Below are positions 1 through 5,839 of a stretch of DNA of 7,094 nt, piece by piece. Both the position numbers and the translations under genes were made by a program. The stretch comes from UBA4735 sp036569845 (GTDB taxonomy: Bacteria > Chloroflexota > Limnocylindria > P2-11E), in the NCBI GenBank assembly GCA_036569845.1, contig DATCPY010000138.1, forward strand, positions 1-7,094, written 5' to 3'. The notes under the pieces were generated by a model. It worked only from the letters and a program-made list of their open reading frames with translations. It made no database searches and was not told where the DNA came from. The number at the start of each line of letters is the position of its first letter. The stretch's first letter is position 1.

Positions 1-1040
1 AGGATGCCGGCGAGGTACTTCGGCTCGAGGGCGTACGCGCGGGCGATGAACGTGTAGCCCGCGGCGACGGCCATGGCGATCGGGTTGATCCCGTCCTGGA
101 TCGCGGACTCGGGCATCGACTTCGTCTTCTTCCCGCGCGAGAGGGTCGGTGAGGCCTGGCCCTTGGTGAGGCCGTAGACGTTGTTGTTGTGGACGATGTA
201 CGTGAAGTCGAGGTTCCGGCGACCGGAGTTCACGAAGTAGCCGGCGCCGATGCCATAGCCGTCGCCATCGCCGCCCATCGCGAGCACGGTGATCGCGCTG
301 TTCACGAGGCGGCCGCCCGTGGCGACCGGGAGCACGCGCCCATGCAGGGTGTGGAAGCCGTAGGCCTTCACGTAGTGCGGCGTCTTTCCCGAGCAGCCGA
401 TGCCCGAGAAGCACGCGACCTTGTCAGGGTCGAGGTTGAGCTGCGCGAGGGCCATCTGGACGCCGGTGAGAATTCCAAAGTCACCGCAGTTGTGGAGCGT
501 TGCCCCGACCGTGAGATACGAGTTCGACTCCGCGACCTCGAGGTTGTGCACGATCGCGTCGTACTCGATCTCGTCGTTCGTCAAGATAGAGCGGAAGGCA
601 TATTCGGGCGCTGCAGCCGAACGGCCCGCGGCGACGAGCGCGGGGCGCGGATAAGCGACGTAGTCGCCGACGGTCACCTCGCCAGCGGGGACCCACTCCG
701 CCCGCTCTGCCGCACCGACCTCGAGAGCAGCGGCTCGGCGGACGATGAACATCGGATGATCTCGTGTGATCGTCAGGTCGCCGTGGCCGCTGAGCGTAAT
801 GCGGCGCATGGTGTCGTTGTGACGGTGCGACGTCGCTCCGAGCACCGCATGGGGCGCACCGTCGTGGCCCAGGACCCGATCGCCCACAGCGACGTCCGCG
901 ATGCGACGGCTCGATCCATCGGCCATCGCGATGCGGCTGTCAGGAGCGATACATCCAGGGCACCAGTCGTTGTGCAGGTCGGACTTGTAGTCCTTGATTG
1001 TGAACTTCACCGGCGCGACGGTCTTGGAGTCAACGGACAT
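1..1040 (-). CDS. korB: 2-oxoacid:ferredoxin oxidoreductase, beta subunit, intein-containing precursor (3' end beyond the window)
   Basis: Beta subunit of the enzyme that converts a 2-oxoacid (2-oxoglutarate or pyruvate) plus CoA to acyl-CoA, CO2 and reduced ferredoxin; it binds thiamine pyrophosphate and the proximal [4Fe-4S] cluster. The frame is open from an ATG at 1040 to the left edge: 346 codons, of which 155 are an intein (residues 30-184), leaving 191 extein residues of an expected 300 or so. After removing the insertion, the N-terminus reads DWCPG|CGDFGILTG, the family signature. Predicted cluster ligands in spliced numbering are C27, C30 and C61 (in FSGIGCSGK); their 3- and 31-residue spacings match Sulfolobus-type enzymes. 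The fourth ligand would lie beyond the edge. The TPP motif is GDGD (precursor 257-260), followed by NNNVYGLTKGQASPT (285-299). The start overlaps the korA stop by 11 bases, implying translational coupling. Substrate cannot be told from sequence. Family certain; choice of korB over porB is moderate. Confidence 0.93.
   Translation of the reverse strand, partial: MSVDSKTVAPVKFTIKDYKSDLHNDWCPGCIAPDSRIAMADGSSRRIADVAVGDRVLGHDGAPHAVLGATSHRHNDTMRRITLSGHGDLTITRDHPMFIVRRAAALEVGAAERAEWVPAGEVTVGDYVAYPRPALVAAGRSAAAPEYAFRSILTNDEIEYDAIVHNLEVAESNSYLTVGATLHNCGDFGILTGVQMALAQLNLDPDKVACFSGIGCSGKTPHYVKAYGFHTLHGRVLPVATGGRLVNSAITVLAMGGDGDGYGIGAGYFVNSGRRNLDFTYIVHNNNVYGLTKGQASPTLSRGKKTKSMPESAIQDGINPIAMAVAAGYTFIARAYALEPKYLAGI
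489..953 (-). other. Mini-intein inserted in KorB at CPG^C
   Basis: In-frame 155-residue protein-splicing element with no homing endonuclease. Visible motifs in order: Cys1 opening block A (CIAPDSRI, then DGSSRRI, then GDRVLG at 24-29); block B GDLTITRDHPMFIV at 58-71, with the TxxH pair T63/H66; a Hint-type strand EWVPAGEVTVGDYVAYP at 86-102; block F VHNLEVAESNSYLTV at 135-149; block G ending in His154-Asn155, followed by extein Cys+1. Residues about 103-134, where an endonuclease sits in large inteins, are a short linker. Block F has N144-S145 where many inteins have a histidine. Extein residues on both sides join into the conserved WCPGCGDFG, so the boundaries are exact. Length is normal for a mini-intein. 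The Cys+1 nucleophile is the native ligand cysteine, which argues for true splicing rather than a bacterial intein-like cleavage domain. Codon usage differs from the host gene. Splicing activity is inferred, not shown. Confidence 0.95.
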
Positions 1041-2958
1041 GCGTCACCACCGGCTCGGCGGTCCCGCCCGCGAGCACCTTCGATAGCTCGCGCACGAGCT
1101 CGTCCTCGCTGAACGGCCGCCCGTCGAACTTCAGGATCCGCTGCTCGATCTTCACGCCGGTCTGCTCGCGGATGACCGAGCCGAGCTGCCCGGAGTAGTT
1201 CTCCTCGACGAGCACGAGCTTCTTGGCCTTGGCGAGGACCGCGGTCACGTCGTCGACCGGGAACGGCTTCATGAGGCGGACCTGGAGGAAGTTGACCTTC
1301 TGGCCCTGCTCCGCGAGCACGGCCATGGCGTCCTCGATCGTCCCCTTCGTCGAGCCCCAGCCCACGACCGTGAGGTCCGCATCCGCCGGGCCCCAGAGCT
1401 TGCACCGCTGCTCGGCCGGGATGGCCTTGAGCAGGAGCGCGAGCTTACCCATGCGCTTTTCCATCATCGCCATACGCATCTCGACGCCTTCGGTGATGTG
1501 GCCGTCGGGGTCGTGCTCGTCGGTCGTGGACCAGAACCGGCCGCCGGCGATGCCCGGACGCGAGCGCGGCGAGATGCCGTCCTCGGCGAGGGCGTAGCGG
1601 AGGTACTCCTTCACGTCGCCGTGGCCGTTGCCGTTCCCGTCGTGACCGTTCGCGTGCATCCGCACGAGACCTTCGCCGTTCGTCGCGACGGGCGTCCACT
1701 CGCTGCCGGTGAACGTCTTGCCACGGTCGATGTCCGGGTACTGGAGCTCGAGCTCATCGAGGGTGACGTACGCGGCGGCGAGCTTCTTGTCCGAGAGCAC
1801 GATGACCGGCATCTGGTAGCGCTCGGCCCAGTTGAACGCCGAGAACGTGTCCTGGAACGCGTCGTTCAGATCGCCGGGCGCGATGACGACGTGAGGGAAG
1901 TCGCCCTGCGCCGGGTGCAGCACGAACTGCAGGTCGCCCTGCTCCTGCCGCGTCGGCAGACCGGTCGACGGGCCGCCGCGCTGGTACATGACCAGGACCG
2001 GGCCCGGCGCCTCCGTGATCGACGCGAAGCCGATGCCCTCGACCATGAGCGCGAAGCCGGGGCCCGACGTCGCGGTCGCGCTGCGCACACCCATATGCGC
2101 GGCGCCGACGGCCATGTTGATGGAGCTGATCTCGTCCTCGCACTGCACGACCAGGAGGTTGAACTCACGCTGGTTCTTTTCCAGATAGACCGACTCGTCC
2201 GTGGCAGGGGAGATGGGGTAGTAGGTCTGGAAGTGGCAGCCGGCCTTGAGCTTCGCGATCGCGTGGACCTCGTAACCCTTCGCCAGCAGTCGGGCTTCGG
2301 GCTTCTTGTGCGGCTGCAGCGTGTATGGGAAGCCGGCGACGTCCTTCTTGACGTACTCCATCGCGAGCTGCGCGGCGCGGACGTTCAGGTTGCCGACCTC
2401 GCTCTTCTTGCCCTTGAACTGACCCATGATCACGTCCGCGACGAGGTCGAACGGATAGTTGCAGAGCGCGAGCGACGCCCCGAGGCCCACGGTGTTCTTC
2501 ATGACCTCATACCGCCGGGCCTGGTCGCCCTTGCCGATCTCGTCGAGCGCTGCCTTGATGATGTCCATGAACGGCACCGGGAAGAACTGCAGGTCCGCGC
2601 GGCCGCTCGTCTTCGGGTCGAAATCGATCGTGCTGTCATAGATGACGCCGGCGCCCTGCGAGAGGTCGTCCAGATGGCCGTAATGGGTCGGCCAGCGGCG
2701 ATGATCGCCATCGCCGGCGAGCGTTTCGTGGTCTAGCGCCACCAGGATGTCGGCCTTGTCGCGGTAGGAATGGATCGGGTCCTCGTCCACGCGCACCCGG
2801 TAGAAGCTGTGCTTCCCCATGATGTTCGAGTGGTACTCGATATTGGCGAAGACCCTCAGTCCAGCGCGGCTGCAGGCCTTCGCGAAGACTTCGGCGGAGG
2901 CGTTGATGCCGCTTCCCTGCGGCCCACCGATCATCCAGGAAAGCCGGTTCTTCTGCAT
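1030..2958 (-). CDS. korA: 2-oxoacid:ferredoxin oxidoreductase, fused gamma-alpha subunit
   Basis: Partner subunit of KorB, 642 aa, cytoplasmic. Domains: an N-terminal gamma domain (about 1-200) opening with IGGPQGSGI at 10-18, the family's glycine-rich motif; the alpha pyrimidine-binding domain with YPISPATDES starting at residue 247, the YPITPxS-type motif of 2-oxoacid oxidoreductases; then SGPGFALM and the conserved STGLPTRQEQGDL stretch; and a C-terminal transketolase-like domain from about 529 (LTVVGWGSTKG, later VEENYSGQLG). The gamma-alpha fusion with a separate beta subunit is the two-subunit architecture of archaeal, actinobacterial and Chloroflexota-type enzymes. A His/Asn/Gly-rich low-complexity stretch at 434-448 sits between domains and looks like a flexible linker. 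The ATG at 2958 is preceded by AGGA with a 7-base spacer, supporting this start. The stop TGA overlaps the korB start. The YPISPAT motif resembles 2-oxoglutarate-active enzymes, but many accept several 2-oxoacids. Confidence 0.93.
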   Translation of the reverse strand: MQKNRLSWMIGGPQGSGINASAEVFAKACSRAGLRVFANIEYHSNIMGKHSFYRVRVDEDPIHSYRDKADILVALDHETLAGDGDHRRWPTHYGHLDDLSQGAGVIYDSTIDFDPKTSGRADLQFFPVPFMDIIKAALDEIGKGDQARRYEVMKNTVGLGASLALCNYPFDLVADVIMGQFKGKKSEVGNLNVRAAQLAMEYVKKDVAGFPYTLQPHKKPEARLLAKGYEVHAIAKLKAGCHFQTYYPISPATDESVYLEKNQREFNLLVVQCEDEISSINMAVGAAHMGVRSATATSGPGFALMVEGIGFASITEAPGPVLVMYQRGGPSTGLPTRQEQGDLQFVLHPAQGDFPHVVIAPGDLNDAFQDTFSAFNWAERYQMPVIVLSDKKLAAAYVTLDELELQYPDIDRGKTFTGSEWTPVATNGEGLVRMHANGHDGNGNGHGDVKEYLRYALAEDGISPRSRPGIAGGRFWSTTDEHDPDGHITEGVEMRMAMMEKRMGKLALLLKAIPAEQRCKLWGPADADLTVVGWGSTKGTIEDAMAVLAEQGQKVNFLQVRLMKPFPVDDVTAVLAKAKKLVLVEENYSGQLGSVIREQTGVKIEQRILKFDGRPFSEDELVRELSKVLAGGTAEPVVTHVR

Positions 2959-2983
2959 TCGGAAGTCCTATTCTAACTTGCGC
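2959..2983. promoter_or_regulatory. Divergent promoter region between korA and the aspartase gene
   Basis: Only 25 bases separate the two divergent start codons, and the stretch is AT-richer than its surroundings. On the plus strand TATTCT (2969-2974) ends 9 bases before the ATG at 2984, with no Shine-Dalgarno between, which fits a -10 element giving a leaderless or near-leaderless transcript. On the minus strand TAGAAT (2975-2970) overlaps it and lies 11 bases before the korA ATG, with an AGGA ribosome-binding site in that gap. A short inverted repeat AAGT-N9-ACTT (2963-2979) brackets both. No convincing -35 hexamer was found for either direction. The motifs are short and could be chance; the positional case is stronger than the motif case. 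Confidence 0.35.
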
Positions 2984-4384
2984 ATGTCGACACGTCGCGA
3001 ACGCGACACGATGGGTGACGTCACCGTCCCAGAAGACGCCCTTTATGGAGCGCAGACGGCCCGAGCAGTCGAGAACTTCCCGATCTCAGGCCTCCGGCCG
3101 TTCCCCGCGTTCATCCGCGCGACCGTCCTGGTAAAGAAGGCCGCCGCGATGGCCAACGCCGAGTCCGGCCGGCTGCCAGAGGAGCTCTGCCGCGCGATCG
3201 TCGCGGCATGTGACGAGATCCTCGCTGGGAAGCACCTCGACCAGTTCGTGGTCGACGTCTTCCAGGCCGGCGCGGGCACCTCGCACAACATGAACGCCAA
3301 CGAGGTCATCGCGAACCGCGCGAACGAGATCCTCGGAGCGGGCAAGCGCGGCGAGTACGCGAAGGTCAACCCGAACGACCACGTGAACATGGCCCAGTCG
3401 ACCAACGACGTCACCCCAACGGCCATCCGGCTCGCGCTCCTCGATCTCACGAAGACCGTGAGTGACGAGCTCGAGGCTCTGGGCCGGTCGTTCGCGGCGA
3501 AGGCGACGCGGTACGCGACCACGGTGAAGCCCGGCCGCACCCATCTGCAGGACGCCGTGCCGATCACCTTCGGCCAGGAATTCGGCGGCTGGGCCGCGCG
3601 GATGACGAGCGCGGCCGCGCGCCTCGTGGCCGCGCGTGGTGAGCTGTGCGAGCTCGGCATCGGCGGGACCGCCGCTGGCACGGGACTCAATGCGGATCCC
3701 GAGTACCGCGCCCGCGTGTGCCGGCTGCTCGCCGAATGGACAGGCGACCCGATCGTCCCGGCGGCAGACCTGTTCGCCGCGATGCAGTCCACGGCGGCGT
3801 TCGTGCGCACGTCGAGCGGCATGCGAACGGCGGCCATCGAGCTGTCGAGCATCGCGAACGACATCCGCCTGATGGTGTCGGGGCCGCGGACCGGCTTCGG
3901 CGAGCTGATCCTGCCCGCGGTGCAGCCGGGTTCGTCGATCATGCCAGGCAAGGTGAACCCCTCGATCGCCGAGATGGTCGACCAGGTCTGCTATCAGGTC
4001 ATCGGGAACGACACGGCGGTCATGCTCGGCGCGCAGGCGGGCCAGCTCGAGCTCAACGTGATGATGCCAGGCATGAACTTCGCCCTCTGCTTCTCCGCCA
4101 CGATCCTCGCGAACGCGACGCGCGTGTTCCGCACGAAGGCGATCGACGGGCTGCAGGTCGACGAAGCCCGCGCGAAGGAGCACGTCGACTCGAGCCCGTC
4201 GCTCATCGTCACGGCGCTCGCCCCCCACATCGGCTATGCGAAGGCTGCGGCGCTCGTGAAGCGCGCGCTCGCGGAGCGCCGCCCGCTCATCGACGTCGCG
4301 CTCGAGGAGAAGGTCATGCCCGAGGCCGACCTGGTGCGGGTCCTCGATCCGCTCCCGATGACGAAGGGCGGCGTGCAAAGCTGA
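2984..4384 (+). CDS. aspA: Aspartate ammonia-lyase (class II fumarase/aspartase superfamily)
   Basis: Homotetrameric cytoplasmic lyase, 466 aa, the usual family length. Most likely converts aspartate to fumarate and ammonia; the close alternative is class II fumarase (fumarate to malate). Motifs: GAGTSHNMNANEV at 96-108, QSTND at 138-142, GRTHLQDAVP at 184-193 (T186/H187), GTGLNADPEY at 232-241, and the superfamily signature GSSIMPGKVNP at 316-326, with the catalytic-loop serine S318 and substrate-binding K323 and N325. GAGTS (fumarases usually have GSGT), QSTND (fumarases more often QSSND), LQDAVP (fumarases LQDATP) and the C-terminal PMTKGG favour aspartase. The metabolic neighbour KorAB would also suit fumarase. 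The frame stays open to 2819, but that part is antisense to korA; the ATG at 2984 gives the normal N-terminus (RDTMGDVTVPEDALYGAQT). No Shine-Dalgarno is seen. The stop overlaps the next gene by 4 bases. Confidence 0.8.
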   Translation: MSTRRERDTMGDVTVPEDALYGAQTARAVENFPISGLRPFPAFIRATVLVKKAAAMANAESGRLPEELCRAIVAACDEILAGKHLDQFVVDVFQAGAGTSHNMNANEVIANRANEILGAGKRGEYAKVNPNDHVNMAQSTNDVTPTAIRLALLDLTKTVSDELEALGRSFAAKATRYATTVKPGRTHLQDAVPITFGQEFGGWAARMTSAAARLVAARGELCELGIGGTAAGTGLNADPEYRARVCRLLAEWTGDPIVPAADLFAAMQSTAAFVRTSSGMRTAAIELSSIANDIRLMVSGPRTGFGELILPAVQPGSSIMPGKVNPSIAEMVDQVCYQVIGNDTAVMLGAQAGQLELNVMMPGMNFALCFSATILANATRVFRTKAIDGLQVDEARAKEHVDSSPSLIVTALAPHIGYAKAAALVKRALAERRPLIDVALEEKVMPEADLVRVLDPLPMTKGGVQS

Positions 4385-4581
4385 GACAGGCCGCCGCATT
4401 CGTGGGCGAGGCGATCCTTGCGGTCTCCGGTCTGACCTTCGCCGCGCAGGGGCTGGGGCTCACGCACGGCGTGCGGAGCGTCATGAACGACCGGCCGGAG
4501 TGGGTCGCGATCGGCAGCGGCATGTTCGTCCTCGCCCTGGTGCTCTTTTGGGCGACGACGCGCCGGCGCGCGATGTCATGA
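4381..4581 (+). CDS. Small two-helix membrane protein of unknown function
   Basis: A 66-residue hydrophobic protein, too small to be named. Helix 1 runs about residues 4-22 and ends in AAQGLGL; helix 2 runs about 45-60 (IGSGMFVLALVLFWA) and is followed by TTRRR, suggesting a cytoplasmic C-terminus. The connecting loop (VMNDRPEW) and the order QGLGL, M..(R/D)PxW, IG resemble a family of two-helix proteins I recall from Chloroflexota and other high-GC bacteria; this is recollection, not a search. The start is uncertain. A CTG at 4381 makes a CTGA overlap with the upstream stop, like the NTGA junctions of the other overlapping genes here, and leaves an Arg at position 2. A GTG at 4402 would give 59 residues with a shortened first helix. 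The frame also runs open upstream inside the aspartase gene, but that part is charged and Arg-rich and looks like a shadow. Its stop overlaps the PIG-L start (ATGA). Confidence 0.6.
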   Translation: MRQAAAFVGEAILAVSGLTFAAQGLGLTHGVRSVMNDRPEWVAIGSGMFVLALVLFWATTRRRAMS

Positions 4582-5345
4582 CGAAGCGCGCGGTAGCGGC
4601 ATTCGCTCATCCCGACGACGAGACCTTCTCCGTCGGCGGCACGCTCGCGCGGGCGATCTCGCTCGGGTGGCGGGTGACCGCGATCTGCGCGACGCGCGGC
4701 GAGGTCGGGGAGATCGCGGCGGGCACGGAGGCGACGCCGCAGACCCTCGGCGCGGTCCGCGAGCAGGAGCTGCGCGCGGCCTGCGCGGCCCTGGGCGTGG
4801 CAGATGTCCGGTTCCTCGGCTACCGCGATTCCGGGATGGACGGCACGCCGGAGAACAAGGACGGGCGCGCGTACATCAATGCGCCGGACGCGGAGGTCGT
4901 CGACAAGCTCGCCGTGCTGTTCCGCGAGGACCCGCCGGCGGTGGTCTTCACGTTCGACGAGAGCGGGATCTACGGGCACCCCGACCACAAGGCGATCCAC
5001 CGCCACGCGACGGCCGCGTTCGATCGCGCCGCGGCGCCCGACGCGCGGCTCCTGTACACGGCTCTGCCGAAGAGCGTCGCGAAGATGATCGGGGAGCAGC
5101 TGCGCGCCGCTGGCGTGCAGGGTGGCCCGCCCGGCGACTTCGGCGTCCCGGACGAAGAGGTCGATATCCGCGCGGACGTGACTGCGTTCGTGGACGCCAA
5201 GCGAACGGCGGTCGCGGCGCACGCGACCCAGATCGCCGAGTGGCAGGCCCACCTGTCGGAGGAGCAGCGGACGAAGATGCTGTCGACGGAATACTTCCAC
5301 GTGGCCCGCGGCTCGAAGCCGCGGAACGACGACCCGCTGGCCTAG
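4578..5345 (+). CDS. PIG-L (LmbE-like) family zinc-dependent N-deacetylase
   Basis: 255-residue Rossmann-like deacetylase of the LmbE/PIG-L/MshB family, which removes acetyl groups from N-acetylglucosamine-type conjugates; the substrate here is not determined. The metal site is intact: AHPDDE at 10-15 gives His11 and Asp14 as zinc ligands and Asp13 as the likely general base. YGHPDH at 132-137 gives His137 as the third ligand and His134 as the probable catalytic histidine, by analogy with MshB. FTFDESG at 124-130 and the AHATQ segment at 214-218 are also typical of the mycothiol-type (MshB/Mca) branch, but no mycothiol genes are nearby, so the role could equally be in bacillithiol-like thiol, glycan or detoxification chemistry. 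No signal peptide; cytoplasmic. The ATG at 4578 overlaps the previous stop by 4 bases and puts the zinc motif 10 residues from the N-terminus, as usual. Its TAG overlaps the stop of the converging gene. Confidence 0.9.
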   Translation: MTKRAVAAFAHPDDETFSVGGTLARAISLGWRVTAICATRGEVGEIAAGTEATPQTLGAVREQELRAACAALGVADVRFLGYRDSGMDGTPENKDGRAYINAPDAEVVDKLAVLFREDPPAVVFTFDESGIYGHPDHKAIHRHATAAFDRAAAPDARLLYTALPKSVAKMIGEQLRAAGVQGGPPGDFGVPDEEVDIRADVTAFVDAKRTAVAAHATQIAEWQAHLSEEQRTKMLSTEYFHVARGSKPRNDDPLA

Positions 5346-5839
5346 CCGCCCCTTCGGTCGTACAGCGTGCCGAGCGTCGCGATCTCGCCGAGGTGCCCGA
5401 AGGTCCCCTGGATCACGCTCTTGTAGCGGTGCGCGGTCGCGTCATCGGCTGCGCGCAGGCGGGGGATGAGGTCCTCGCACACGGCACCGAGGTACGCGCG
5501 GAGTTGATCGCCGCGCAGCTTCGGGATCGCCTCGACCTCGGCGAACGTGTAGCCGCTGACGACGCCGAGGCCGTCGGTGCCGACGCCGCGCGGGTCGTAG
5601 CCGGTTCGTTCGGCCCACCCGTCCTTGATCCAGTGCTGCGTCTCGGGCGCGCCGTTCTCCAGCCACGAGGATGCGAGGTCAAGCCATCGCGAGATGTGCC
5701 ACACGGTATCGGCGATGGAATTCATCTCGCGCGCCGGACGCCAGTGCAGCGCGGCCTCGGGCGTCCGCCCAAGCTGGCGCTCGAGCGCCGTGCGCAGATC
5801 GCCTACCCATTCGGCGAGGACCTCACCGCGGGAGCTCAT
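5342..5839 (-). CDS. DinB-fold (DinB/DUF664-like) protein
   Basis: 165-residue, mostly helical cytoplasmic protein. The pattern MNSIADTVWHISRWLD at 39-54 (His48) and TFGHLGEIATL at 146-156 (His149) matches the four-helix DinB fold, a metal-binding superfamily that includes thiol-dependent transferases and many proteins of unknown role. Such proteins usually have three histidine ligands, with a HxxxH pair in the last one; here the position four before His149 is Gly145, so one ligand appears missing and metal binding may be lost or altered. Last of three genes in an operon: the ATG overlaps the upstream TGA by 4 bases. The presence of a PIG-L deacetylase facing it is suggestive, because some DinB enzymes use the thiols that MshB-like deacetylases help make, but the two genes are convergent and not co-transcribed. 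Function unknown. Confidence 0.75.
   Translation of the reverse strand: MSSRGEVLAEWVGDLRTALERQLGRTPEAALHWRPAREMNSIADTVWHISRWLDLASSWLENGAPETQHWIKDGWAERTGYDPRGVGTDGLGVVSGYTFAEVEAIPKLRGDQLRAYLGAVCEDLIPRLRAADDATAHRYKSVIQGTFGHLGEIATLGTLYDRRGG

Noticed and set aside
489..953. Reading the KorB insertion as a bacterial intein-like (BIL) or hedgehog-type Hint cleavage domain
   Set aside because: The element ends in His-Asn followed by a Cys that is a conserved host residue, and the exteins rejoin into a perfect family motif, which fits true splicing.
189..1112. Long plus-strand open frame opposite korB
   Set aside because: Arg/Val/Asp/Ala-rich and without motifs; it is the antisense shadow of a high-GC gene, while the minus strand encodes clear KorB and intein motifs.
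1498..2736. 412-codon plus-strand open frame opposite korA
   Set aside because: Composition is dominated by Arg, Val, Glu and Leu with no recognisable domain; it is explained by codon bias of korA on the other strand.
2819..2983. Upstream extension of the aspartase frame
   Set aside because: It is antisense to the korA N-terminus and adds residues absent from the family; the ATG at 2984 gives the standard start.
3646..4380. Upstream part of the frame that ends in the small membrane protein
   Set aside because: It lies inside the aspartase gene in another frame and is extremely Arg-rich; only the last 66 codons look like a protein.
3086..4399. 437-codon minus-strand open frame opposite the aspartase gene
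   Set aside because: Arg/His/Glu-rich low-complexity translation typical of antisense frames in GC-rich genes.
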